Below, in pieces: positions 1 through 9,827 of a stretch of 64,000 bases of DNA (position 1 is its first letter; every line of letters begins with the position of its first letter). A program made the translations under genes and the position numbers. Location of the stretch: the NCBI GenBank assembly GCA_001297265.1, contig LIHB01000005.1, forward strand, positions 522,588-586,587, read 5' to 3'. The DNA comes from Mycosphaerella arachidis. Taxonomy: Eukaryota; Ascomycota; Dothideomycetes; Mycosphaerellales; Mycosphaerellaceae. A model generated the notes under the pieces. The model had not been told where the DNA came from and searched no databases. It saw only the letters and a list, made by a program, of their open reading frames with translations.

Positions 1-803
1 GCGACCGAGAGAGTCTGTTGTCCGGACGACCACGGCTGCTTCTCAAAGACCCTAGCCAGGATATCATGGATACAACGCACAGATCCATGTCTGAGGTGGC
101 GTCCACTGCAAAGGAGAAGATCAACGGCAAGCTGGAGGGTGTCTATCAACATGTGAGTCCTTCCGTCGACATGCGGACCATTTCGTTACTAACATTCGCA
201 CAGTATCTACTGATTCGACCGGCGCCTTCTCTTCGCATCCTCTTCACTTCTCCCTCGCTTAGAGTCCCCGGCATACTTCAGTCACCATTCCTAAACCGCA
301 TTGGTGGCAGCAGCCGCGTCCGTGCTGACCTCGGAGCGGCACTAGCCGAGGGGCGTGGAGTCACGGCCAAGATTAGGTGGCTTACCCGACCAGACGAAGA
401 TGGCGAAGGTGAAGGCAGACCACGATGGATCCACTGCACGCCTCTACTGGGACACTCTGGTGCTGTCGGCGTGTGGATGGTCGTCCTTGTGGACGAGGAA
501 GGCTCGCTTCCAGGCACCTCCGCTGGCAGGCGCTTTAGGCAAGCTCCTCCTGTCTCTAACACTATCGGAGGCAAGGAATGGGACGTATCGCACTCGAGAG
601 AGCGGAAGAAGCTCAATGCATATGATGCTCAAAGTGAAAGAGGTGGTAGCAAGAATCCGGACTACTACCATCGTCCGGTCAGTCGCAGTGCACACAGCGC
701 TATTGGAAGCCCACTGCCCGGTAGGAGCCCTGGACCGCATCGACAAACATCTCATGTAACCAGCGCCAATGCCAGCGAGTTCTCGTTCAACCTCAAAGGT
801 TAG
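1..803 (+). CDS. PAS/LOV-type sensor protein, C-terminal part (5' end outside window)
   Basis: The reading frame is open from the left edge to a TAG at 801-803, so only the C-terminal part is present. A canonical intron lies at 153-203 (GTGAGT donor, TACTAAC branch, CAG acceptor). It is 51 nt, in frame and stop-free, so an unspliced reading hides it. After splicing, the first ~130 residues read as the end of a PAS fold: YLLIRPAPSLRILF, then VTAKIRWLTR and GVWMVVLVDEE, the last typical of the final beta strands of fungal PAS/LOV proteins. The remaining ~80 residues are low-complexity Ser/Arg/His-rich tail. PAS proteins of this kind sense light, redox or ligands; which input applies cannot be told because the cofactor-binding half is outside the window. 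Moderately sure of the PAS assignment, not of the subfamily. Confidence 0.6.
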   Translation, partial: DRESLLSGRPRLLLKDPSQDIMDTTHRSMSEVASTAKEKINGKLEGVYQHVSPSVDMRTISLLTFAQYLLIRPAPSLRILFTSPSLRVPGILQSPFLNRIGGSSRVRADLGAALAEGRGVTAKIRWLTRPDEDGEGEGRPRWIHCTPLLGHSGAVGVWMVVLVDEEGSLPGTSAGRRFRQAPPVSNTIGGKEWDVSHSRERKKLNAYDAQSERGGSKNPDYYHRPVSRSAHSAIGSPLPGRSPGPHRQTSHVTSANASEFSFNLKG

Positions 804-1847
804 CGGCGGAAGAGGTCTGGAAAGCACACACTGACGACAAATTTTATCCTACAAAAATGCATGGGCGTGGCGTTCGAGGCGTGTAAGGTGAACTGCAGCA
901 ACAGATACCCCAAGACTACACCAAAACACGAGAGTGGTCTTTGATGCGCTAGCGAGAGTTACTACTAGGGTGGTTTGTCTGTGATATCGTAATTGTTATG
1001 ACAGGTGGTCTGATCTTGGACAGGAGATGTAGCATTAGTGTGTGTAGCATTGTTGATGATAAAATGTATCTTCTGGCCGCCGTGGCGTGTCTGCGTCATT
1101 GGATACCGATGGTCATGCTCTTGTCCTGGCATATGCGAACACGGCTCGAGATTAAATGGAACTGCTATCACGACTCAGGACAGTTCTCATCGGCAGTACG
1201 CCGAGCGCCAATGCGTCAAACTGGCGTCCGACAACGCGATCGAGCATCATTATAGGGCGCTACTCTAGGAAAGACTACAGGAGATGGGCTGGCTCGATTC
1301 TAGCTACGGTTTTTCGAAGGCCCGATCTCTGTATGTGGAGTCATGAACCGATGGAAGCGAAGTGATGATTACAGTGAGCCGCCTGAATCAGCGAGCGGTC
1401 GAGGTCTATTTGCTCACTTCACGAGCATGTCATCAGGCGCTGCAGGCAGGATGCCTAGTGTGGAGACTGTCGGAGCTGGAGCGCGAGAATTGTCACATGC
1501 TCTTGGCGATCGCTATTGCTGGCTACATCCACATAACGCCGGGAAACATGTGAGCAGCATGTTGTGTTAGAAGACTCTAGTGTGTACTGAATTTGCAGCG
1601 CATCGCTGCATTCGCAGTCGCATTTGCTATACCATCAGTGAACAGTGAACGACGAATCTGCTGACGACCAATCAGAGCTAGCGCAATTATTTCGCCAACT
1701 TCACACTGCTTCTCCCTCCACCGCCACAACAAACAACAGCACGACACCGAAGCATGCAGACGCCTAATATCAATCACGCCTAAGCATACTTCACACAACA
1801 AGTCAGCAACACGATCACGACGCACTTCGCGTGCCACCACATTCGAG
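804..1847. other. Intergenic, no supportable gene
   Basis: About 1 kb between the PAS gene and the next start. Only short ORFs overlap in several frames, none with recognisable protein sequence. It probably holds the 3' UTR of the upstream gene and the promoter and leader of the downstream gene. Confidence 0.5.
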
Positions 1848-4223
1848 ATGCCATCGACGCCACCAGGTCGAGATGCGCAGCTGCAATATCCGGTAAGTCT
1901 CCACATCACGATGTCCCCAGCGGCGGCGATGAGGGCGTTGGAGGAGCGGCGGGCGGCACCAGCGGACACGGGCGAAGAAAAGGACATTCAGCGGTGTCTA
2001 CGGATGTCAGCAATCACGATCTACACACATGAGGCGCTATCGGACCACTACCACGCAAGAGTAAGTCTATCCTAAGCGGCGCCATGTCCGCCTACACTGA
2101 CTCCACCAGGCTCAAAGCGAGGAGAATCTGCTACCTATATTGTTGTGCATGCTGCACGTCCAGGACGTGCCAGCTCCGAAACACACGATACGAATGACCC
2201 AGCTCAATAAGGACCGACTGCTTCCCTTTCCCTACTGGGACAGCTTGTACCTCGCCCTCGTTGCCGAGATTCGCATACTTTACCACGACGTTTTGCGCGA
2301 CCTCAACACTGCTGAGCCCAAAAGTGGCGAAGTCATGCTTCACAACTTCGGAATTGGTAAGTGCAGAGAGACTCGGTCATTTGCCAGGGAAATACCACGT
2401 GCTGGCCGACCGTAGCTAACCGTGTTCCGTCTGCAGATGGGACCGAAGACAATCGCCCTTTTCCGATGGTCGAGTTCGCCTCGCAGCTGCAAGAAACCTG
2501 GAATTTGCTGATGTCGGTGTCTTTGTTGGGTCCCTTGGAGAAGGCGGTACGCAAGCAGAGGATCAAGGATGAGTACGGGGCACAGACTTGCAAAGGGAAT
2601 AATCGCGAGCAGTTCGAAGACGCCTGGAACAGGCAAGACTCCTCGAATCAATTCGCGATGCTCAACCAATTAGACGGCTTGCCCGATCCGATGACACTCT
2701 CACCAACCGCAATCATCGACATCGTTCGTCAGAGGCACATCCCAAGACTACGCCGAGCGTGCGAAGAGCAGATGCACAACGAGCGCTTCTCATCTGCACA
2801 GCATCCAGGGGCACACAACACCGAAACAGATCAGAACCAGGCGGACTACTTCAGCCAACAAGAGAGGCCCTCGAGTGGACACAGCGCGGAATTCCCCGGC
2901 TTCCAAGCGTCAGTCGACGAACCACACTGCTTCTGCGATGAGCAGTGTAAGTGCAGCATTGTCTGCCAGTACGAGGTCGGGCGATGTAGCTGCAAAGACG
3001 CTTCAAGTCAACCCAGCTTCCACTATTCCCAGCAGCGCCAGTACGAAGAGTCAGTGCACCAACCCGGCGTTGGCGCTTCCGTGCAACCACAACAAGTGCT
3101 AGAAGCAATGTCCAGTAGAATGGCGAAAATGCAAATTGCGGACATGCCGGTGCCTGCAGAATCGCGCACAGCACAGCGCGTGGTTCCCGAAGCAATGGCA
3201 AGGAGTCGACAACGCGCAGACGCAGCGCAAAGCGACTTGGTTTACGTACCTGACATCCCTACACCGCCAGTACTACCTTACAAGAAGGATGCAGTGCCGC
3301 TCGAGTTCTATGGGCGCAACTCTGGGCAGAGATACCCCAAGTTTCACCGTAACGACTCGTACAACTCATCTCCAGGATACAGCCGTGGCAACTCCAGCGG
3401 CAACATTCCCTCTCGAAAGCCCTTCCCATCCCCTTTGGCGGCTGTTCCTGGCTCGGTCCTGGACGCCGATGCCACGAGACCGTCGGAAGGCTTGGCAGCA
3501 AGCAGGAAGAACGAGCAGATTACACCTAAGAGCGTACGCAATTTTGCCTATCCTCCGAATGTAGCAGCTATCGATCCATCATATGCGCAAAGCTCTCCGT
3601 TTCCGGCACACGGCAACCACCGTGAGACTGAGAACGAATTTCACAGCTGGGATACTTCCCACGTCAAGACTCCGACATTGACGCCTATGGCAATAGGCAC
3701 CGGTACTTCAGACAACGCCGAGCTACTACGCCACCCTGTCGATAGGCCTGCCCAACCACTCCGAGGCCAAGACAATGCCAAAGACTCGAGTCGTCGCGGT
3801 AAGGCTGTTCCGCCACCATCATCGCTGTCACAAACATCGCCAGCCGACCAGCTGCCTGACTTCATTAATCCGAGACTAGCGCTGAAGCAACGCTACGTAC
3901 CGGCAGGAGGTGATACACCATTACGCGATCGACCCGAAATCACAGGATTTGCGCTTCCGCCTGCGGTCAACGCTGGAATGAGTGTGGGTTGGGAAGAATT
4001 CTTGCACAAACTAGACAACGTGTCCCCGCCACGACGCGACAGTGCCGTCGCCTCAGCGCGGCCGAGCCAAGAAAGTGCTGGCAGCCCAGCGAACAACCGC
4101 GCTTCCCGAGAAGCTGGTGAGGGTGGCCACAATGAGAAGCGCCAGCGGACCAGTAGCAGTGTCAGCGCCAGCACGAAGATCATAAAGCGCCTGTTCTCGA
4201 GACAGAATAGCTCAACCGAGTGA
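1848..4223 (+). CDS. Uncharacterised Ser/Pro/Gln-rich fungal protein with a Cys cluster
   Basis: Three-exon model: 1848-2060, 2110-2356, 2437-4223. Introns are 49 nt (GTAAGT...CCAG) and 80 nt (GTAAGT, GCTAAC branch, CTGCAG). The exons sum to 2247 nt, giving 748 residues in one frame. The N-terminal ~200 residues look folded and helical (HNFGIDGTEDNRPFPMVEF across the second junction). The rest is low-complexity. Around residues 316-340 seven cysteines fall within about 25 residues (pattern HCFCDEQCKC...VC...RCSC), like a small metal-binding or disulfide knuckle inside disorder. The C-terminus is basic (KIIKRLFSRQ). There is no signal peptide or membrane segment. I do not recognise the family. 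The start is the first ATG of the open first exon; a GTAAGT at 1892 could make the first exon shorter, but no fitting acceptor was found. Confidence 0.6.
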
Positions 4224-5133
4224 TCGAATGGGGCGCATAAGCAAGAGGGGGTTGCACTGGTTGAATATTAGCTTTGGAGGACACCGTTTAGATCAGGATG
4301 AGGATTGTTTAGGTTGGCGTTATTGGGAAGAGAACGACAGCACGCATCGAAGCGTGAAGGCATCGTACCTGCATCAGATCGGCGCAAAAAAGCGCATTAC
4401 AGCTAGGGAAGCTGGATTCCGTACTTCGCGCAATCAAAAGTTTTGTTACACCATTGTTACAGTCAAGGCGACATGGTGGTGACCGCCTCAACTTGTTGAT
4501 GATGTTTTGATCATTCTCCCGCACCAACGTGGAAACGCCAGAGATTGAGTTTGACTCGAGGTTTCCCTGCTGTATATTTAAGCGGTACAAGGTGACAGTG
4601 ACGGGTATGGGAGAAGAAGAGAAGTGATAGAAGCTGGTCCGAAAATTGATACCACAAAACTATCTCGCAATATCTGATGGCTCCGCAAAACCCTGTAGAG
4701 AACCCGGTCTAGTCAAATGTGGATCAGAGATGCCGTCTTCGCGTCCGTTTGGTAACAAGGAGTGTGTGCCGAACGCAGATATCATGCTGCTTCCAGTAAC
4801 CACTCTCGCCCTTGAGCCCGATGAAGGGAGAGCTTGAGCAGTGTCCCGGAAGTCAGCTCATCTGATACACGCTAGGCTTTCATCATCTGTTCGAAGGGGT
4901 CAGTTCTGTCGCGCGCGAAATGAGATGTGGTGTACATACATGTTTTTGACTAGGAGGGTCATTGAAGAAGAGAAAGAAGAACTTCGAAAGTCCGTGAATG
5001 AAGGTTTTGATCGCGGGCGTGCGGGAAGAGCGGCCGCTAGCGCGAGCCTGCACAGACAGCCTACTACTCTTGCTGCACTTTGCTTGACTTCAATAAAAGA
5101 TGCATCGAATCTGGACGCATCATCGAACGCTTC
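4224..5133. other. Intergenic, no supportable gene
   Basis: About 0.9 kb of 3' UTR plus promoter between two genes on the same strand. A TATA-like stretch (TATATTTAA) lies near 4571. Short ORFs here have no recognisable content. The synthetase frame is open slightly upstream (from a TTG near 5080) but without an ATG before 5134. Confidence 0.45.
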
Positions 5134-7230
5134 ATGCTGTTACGTGGTCGTTGTGAGACTGCGTCTAGACAGATACTATTGAGATGGCAGGTCTATCAGG
5201 GACGTCTTGCCACAGCTCGCATTGGCAAGATCCAATTGCCTCCAGCATGTCAAATAGGTGACGCCAGAAGATACTACGGAGATTCTCCTCCCATCGTGGA
5301 TCATTCGACCATACTGGAGGCTTTCAAGCAGACCATCACCTTCCCAAGGGCCACTTGCGACTTCCAGACTCTGGCTCAAAATGGCAGCAACTTGACCAAC
5401 CAGCAGATTGTACTGCACGGCTACCTTGGAGCACGCAGAGATGCCTCGAAAACACTCACATTTGCCGAGCTGCACGACATACGGCTGTCATTGACGGTCC
5501 AGCTCGTCTCGGCGCTGTCAAATACCGTAGATGGCAGCAATAATCCTCACGCACTTCTTCGCGAGCTCGAAGAACATACCCCTGTGGCGGTCTCAGGCAC
5601 CGTGGTCTCTCGCAAAGCACCGAAGCCTTCCAAAGCTGAGAACGAATCGAAAACTAGCGACAGTCGCATCACGAACGTCGAAATCAAAGTTGAGAAAGTC
5701 ACCCCGCTCAATGCTTTCCCAAAAGACATCATCATGGCCAAGGAGACTGTCTTCCCACCAGAGCAGCGACATTTGCAGATTCGAAACGACCTTGGCATAC
5801 GCGAGGCCCTCGCGTTCCGAAGCAAAGCTGCTCGTGTAGTGCGAGACGAACTTTGTGGAAGCCACAACTTTGCAGAGATCGAAACGCCACTACTTTTCAA
5901 GTCGACGCCGGAAGGTGCGAGGGAGTTCCTGATACCCACACGAGCTCCCGGACTGGCGTACGCTCTCCCTCAAAGCCCCCAGCAGTATAAGCAGATCCTT
6001 ATGGCAAGTGGAATGCCACGTTACATGCAGATCGCAAAGTGCTTCCGCGATGAGGACTTGCGAGCTGACAGACAGCCAGAGTTCACACAGGTCGATCTGG
6101 AGATGGCATTTGCGTCTGGTGAAGATGTGATGCTTGTTGTCGAGGCAGTCGTCAAGCGTTTGTGGCGGGAGATGGTCGATGGCTTTGACACACCAGACTT
6201 CCATGACACTGCTAAACCGAGCTTTCCAAGATTGACCTACGAAGAAGCAATGTCCAAGTATGGTTCAGACAAACCAGACTTGCGCTACGGCTCGGAAATC
6301 CGTCGAATCGAGTACATGCTACCACAAGACCTGATCCTCAAGATCGGACCACTGACAGCACCCATCGTCGAAGTCATGAAGATCCCCGTCGCAACAGAGC
6401 CAACCGAAAGCAGAAACTTTCTCAACGCCTTCATGGACTCTCCAGAAGCCCAGCCCTTCCTACAGAACCCAGAAGGACAACCGGGTGTGTTCGTCTACGA
6501 CACTCGCAAACCTCTGGGAGGAATGCAAGTCCTCGGCTTCGAAGCCGCCGAACAGCTCGAGGAGATACTAGAACTAGAAGAAGGAGACGTCGTCGTCTAT
6601 CAAGCGCGGAAGAATGCACCTTTCAGCGGAGGCTCAACCCCAATCGGCAACATCCGCCTAGCTCTCCATAAAGCAGCAGTGAAGCAAGGCTTCCTCCCCT
6701 CCCCTAAAGGCTTCGCTTTCACCTGGGTCACCGACTTCCCCCTCTTCTCTCCGATCGCAGACGATACACCCGGTCAAGGCGGAGCCGCCGGCATCTCTGC
6801 TACACATCATCCCTTCACATCGCCAAAGACGCCCGAGGACGTCGATCTCCTGCTCCAAGATCCCCTACAAGTCAAAGCGGACCACTACGACCTCGTCGTC
6901 AACGGCGTCGAGCTCGGTGGTGGGTCGAGACGAATTCACAATTCTCACATGCAGGAGTTTATCATGCGGGATATCCTGAAGATGAGCGATGAGCGGATGA
7001 AGGATTTCGCGCATTTGCTTGAGGTGCTTCGGGCGGGGTGTCCGCCGCATGCTGGGTTGGCTCTCGGGTTTGATCGACTCATTGCCGTGATGCTGGGGAG
7101 GGAGTCGGTGCGGGATGTGATTGCTTTCCCGAAGAGTGGGAGAGGGGAAGATATGCTGGTGAAGAGTCCGACGAAGATGACGGAGGAACAGCTGCGGACG
7201 TATCATTTGAAGCTGAGGGAGGGGACGTGA
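5134..7230 (+). CDS. msd1: Aspartyl-tRNA synthetase, mitochondrial (bacterial type)
   Basis: A 698-residue intronless ORF. It charges mitochondrial tRNA(Asp) with aspartate using ATP. Domains in order: a basic N-terminal extension (MLLRGRCETASRQILLRW) suited to matrix targeting; an anticodon-binding OB fold (residues ~75-200, VLHGYLGARRD); then a class II catalytic core with motif 1 in the IREALAFRSKAARVVRDE region, the QSPQQYKQ loop, motif 2 (CFRDEDLRADRQPEFTQVD), the bacterial-type GAD insertion, and motif 3 (GLALGFDRL). It ends with FPKSGRGEDML, typical of bacterial and mitochondrial AspRS. The length fits MSD1-type enzymes (about 650-700 residues). The ATG at 5134 is the first in frame. 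The last ~150 codons are more GC-rich than the middle. Identification is secure. Confidence 0.95.
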   Translation: MLLRGRCETASRQILLRWQVYQGRLATARIGKIQLPPACQIGDARRYYGDSPPIVDHSTILEAFKQTITFPRATCDFQTLAQNGSNLTNQQIVLHGYLGARRDASKTLTFAELHDIRLSLTVQLVSALSNTVDGSNNPHALLRELEEHTPVAVSGTVVSRKAPKPSKAENESKTSDSRITNVEIKVEKVTPLNAFPKDIIMAKETVFPPEQRHLQIRNDLGIREALAFRSKAARVVRDELCGSHNFAEIETPLLFKSTPEGAREFLIPTRAPGLAYALPQSPQQYKQILMASGMPRYMQIAKCFRDEDLRADRQPEFTQVDLEMAFASGEDVMLVVEAVVKRLWREMVDGFDTPDFHDTAKPSFPRLTYEEAMSKYGSDKPDLRYGSEIRRIEYMLPQDLILKIGPLTAPIVEVMKIPVATEPTESRNFLNAFMDSPEAQPFLQNPEGQPGVFVYDTRKPLGGMQVLGFEAAEQLEEILELEEGDVVVYQARKNAPFSGGSTPIGNIRLALHKAAVKQGFLPSPKGFAFTWVTDFPLFSPIADDTPGQGGAAGISATHHPFTSPKTPEDVDLLLQDPLQVKADHYDLVVNGVELGGGSRRIHNSHMQEFIMRDILKMSDERMKDFAHLLEVLRAGCPPHAGLALGFDRLIAVMLGRESVRDVIAFPKSGRGEDMLVKSPTKMTEEQLRTYHLKLREGT

Positions 7231-7359
7231 TCCTAAGTATTGCGTGCAGCTTGTACAGTATTCATTGTACATCCTCGTATTCTGCGCCTACCTCTTGTCC
7301 AATCACAGATCAACATACTATCTCTTCGTCACGCTTCTCACAGCTCTTTCCAACCGTAT

Positions 7360-7998
7360 CTACGCCTTCTTCTTGCCAGCCAAAGTTGGAGCTCCACCAT
7401 CTTTCAACCCCCACTGCAGTGCCGCAACTCCCAAAGCAGTGAAGAACACATTGCCCCAAACGCCAATCTCCATAGCCACGGTATTGTGACTTGGCTGACT
7501 CCAATGCTGATAGGCACCTACACCAGTCGCGATATGGTGCAGAATCGTGATGACCACAATCGCTCGGGCGTAGGGCTTCTTCGACTTGGGCGGCGCATCG
7601 TTCACCAACGTGGAGCCAGTATATTTCGATGGCAGGGTGACGGCGTCGGCGACTGCGATGAGAGTAGCGGCGAGAGCGAGGAGGGAGAAGGCGTCGGTGC
7701 GGGTAGTGTAGAGTTCCAGGTCTGGTAGATGTCAATGTTTGTTTCGAAGGCAGCTTCGAGGCTGAGGAGGTATACCGTTTGGTGTTGGGACGCCGTCCAC
7801 GGGTGGCCTGAACCAGCCACACACTGTCGCGGGGTCGATTACTCTGACCATACCACGCAGGAAGTACCAGAAGGCTGTGCCGAAGACATAGGCGTGGTAT
7901 GGCTGATTGTGCGGCATTAGCCTCAGGTACAGCCGTGCCGTGGGAGCTTCTGGAGTACTCACATTGGCCAGTTCGCCAAGTGCTTGAGTCAAGGACAT
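7360..7998 (-). CDS. Small multi-pass membrane protein, conserved fungal hypothetical
   Basis: Minus-strand three-exon gene: 7998-7963, 7902-7776, 7721-7360. Introns are 60 nt (7903-7962, GTGAGT...CAG, in frame and stop-free) and 54 nt (7722-7775, GTATAC...CAG, changes the reading frame). The spliced product is 174 residues. Four hydrophobic segments are visible: AYVFGTAFWYFLRGMV, FSLLALAATLIAVADAV, ARAIVVITILHHIATGVGAY and GVWGNVFFTALGVAALQWG. It ends in a basic AGKKKA tail. Without the second splice the third segment appears only in another frame; joining the frames gives continuous membrane-protein sequence, which supports the model. Function is unknown; location is probably ER or another internal membrane. 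It is tail-to-tail with the synthetase gene, about 130 bp apart. Confidence 0.65.
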
Positions 7999-8611
7999 GA
8001 TGTGTGTGGTTTTTCGGCTTTGAGGTGTACACTGCAGCTTCGAAAGTATGGCGAGGGGGGTTGTGAGAGTGTCAAGAGGGTTGACCGGCTGAAAAGGTGT
8101 TTTTGGCTCGCGTGTGAGGTAGAGTTGTGAGCATTGGAGTACGTCACAGGCCGAGCGCTCATGCATGCACTATGCTGGAAAGGGTCGACCTCCACAGCTC
8201 GTCCTCCTCGAGATCTCACAATCCCGGACCTATCCTGGCAAGATCGATACCAGATCTTGCTGACCATTGGACTCGGTTGATGCGAGGATCACCCTGGCAT
8301 CTTCGACCAGTGGATGGTCATGTCGTGCAACGAAAGAACAGGAATGTCCATGATCCGATCGTAGGGCACAACATGTACAGCCTGTTGACCTCTTTCCGAG
8401 CCAGCATCCCGCAGCGTGTCGAGCCCGTCACGACGTGTCATCAACTCGACCATGGCTTATTACTAGGTCGTTGAGGTACACGTTCCGAGAGTTTGTTCCC
8501 TTCGCCGTCAGAGCTCTTGTCATATCCAGAAGGACTTTTGCAGCCTCAGAGCCACCTGCCACGTCTTTCATGCTGGTGTATATTGCTGCAGGCAGAATTA
8601 TCCCATGGCGA
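7999..8611. other. Intergenic, no supportable gene
   Basis: About 610 bp upstream of the membrane-protein gene and downstream of the next minus-strand gene. No ORF has recognisable protein sequence. Confidence 0.45.
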
Positions 8612-9607
8612 CTATGGCATGGACTTCATGGTCTTGTGTTGGGGCTTAGGCCTGGGAGCGGGTGGTAGAGGCTTCAGCACTGTCCGTGGGGTGCTTGATC
8701 TTGCGATCGGCTTTCGCTGTTGTGGAGTTCCAAGTCCTGGCGTGTCTGGCCGTATCTGTTCCCACATCTTGTCCCACACGCCTGGCGCTGAACTCATATC
8801 TTTCTCCTGATCCCTCCGCACGTAGTATCTGCCGAACAGCCTACGAAATATGGGATGATATAGAGATCCTTCGCCGACACTTCCTTGGACAGCAATCGGA
8901 GTGTGCTCCAGATTCGAAAGCCCTCTCTTGAAGCTCACGTTGTGCCTCGTCAAGTCTGCAAAGAAGACGTCCGTCTTAGTCGGCCACGGAATGAGCTTCA
9001 TAGATTCCATGCGTATAGGAGTTCGGGGTGGGACATTGTTCGCAAAGTGCAGGAGACCTTCTCTGGAGCGGCGAGCAGGTGTTGGAAGGTTGACTCTGAT
9101 GGAGTGCACGAAAGGACCGGTTGCGAGGATGACGGCGACCATGGGGCCTGCCGAGCCGATGATGAAGACGGGGACCATCCAGTTGGAGTGATCGGGAGAG
9201 AAGTAGAAGGCTGGTGCGTAGACACAGGAGCCCAGGCCAAAGATGACGAGCGTGGCAATGCGAGTAAAGCCTGCGAAGAGCGTGGCAGTCGAGCCGAGGC
9301 GGTAGACATTGAGCCATTCGGGGTACTTGAAGACTACGTTGCAATCAGTTTTGGTGGGTGCTTGGAATGTAGATTGCGATACAGCATGAGATGAGATACC
9401 TTCACCTTGTTTCTTGCCTGCTGCAGACGTGCTCTGACCGCGTGACTGGGAGAGTCGTCGACATGGCTTGGAGAGAATGGACGTCGCAGGACGCCTCGCA
9501 GCGTGTGTAGTCACATTCCTGGTGCTGGAGGCAGTGATGCTGCTGGTGGTTATTACGGAGGCAATATTGGCATGGCAGAGCGTCCGCTGACGCCGAACGC
9601 TCAACAT
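8612..9607 (-). CDS. Mitochondrial inner-membrane protein (TMEM70/TMEM186/TMEM223-like)
   Basis: A minus-strand ORF of 331 residues from the ATG at 9607; the frame is also open to an ATG at 9661. I prefer 9607 because it begins with a typical presequence (MLSVRRQRTLCHANIASV), rich in Arg/Ser and without acidic residues for over 50 residues. Two membrane segments follow (IATLVIFGLGSCVYAPAFYF and VPVFIIGSAGPMVAVILATG) with a short polar turn. This two-helix hairpin after YPEWLNVYRLGS resembles the TMEM70/TMEM186/TMEM223 group of complex-assembly factors, but I assign that only by architecture. The C-terminal ~60 residues are Pro/Lys/Arg-rich. A possible 66-nt in-frame intron (9334-9399, GTATCT...GTAG) would remove about 22 residues before the folded part. 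Confidence 0.6.
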   Translation of the reverse strand: MLSVRRQRTLCHANIASVITTSSITASSTRNVTTHAARRPATSILSKPCRRLSQSRGQSTSAAGKKQGEGISSHAVSQSTFQAPTKTDCNVVFKYPEWLNVYRLGSTATLFAGFTRIATLVIFGLGSCVYAPAFYFSPDHSNWMVPVFIIGSAGPMVAVILATGPFVHSIRVNLPTPARRSREGLLHFANNVPPRTPIRMESMKLIPWPTKTDVFFADLTRHNVSFKRGLSNLEHTPIAVQGSVGEGSLYHPIFRRLFGRYYVRRDQEKDMSSAPGVWDKMWEQIRPDTPGLGTPQQRKPIARSSTPRTVLKPLPPAPRPKPQHKTMKSMP

Positions 9608-9827
9608 GTCCTGCAGTCTCTCTCTATACATGAGAGTACTGGTAACTAGTCTGCACGACAAAGTTTGGTGCAGCTGCGGAGATGACAGCTGCAGCAGGAA
9701 GCTTGGTAGTTCTAGTTCTACAGTAATTCTAGTCCATACATGTCACGTTGGGCTGGATGCAATATACCACAGTATCATCACATCCACCTACCATGACACG
9801 ACGACGACGCTGACAATCCACACGACG

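Noticed and set aside
355..827. Overlapping ORFs of 112-134 codons on both strands in the PAS gene
   Set aside because: They are other-frame shadows of the PAS C-terminal exon and have no domain-like sequence.
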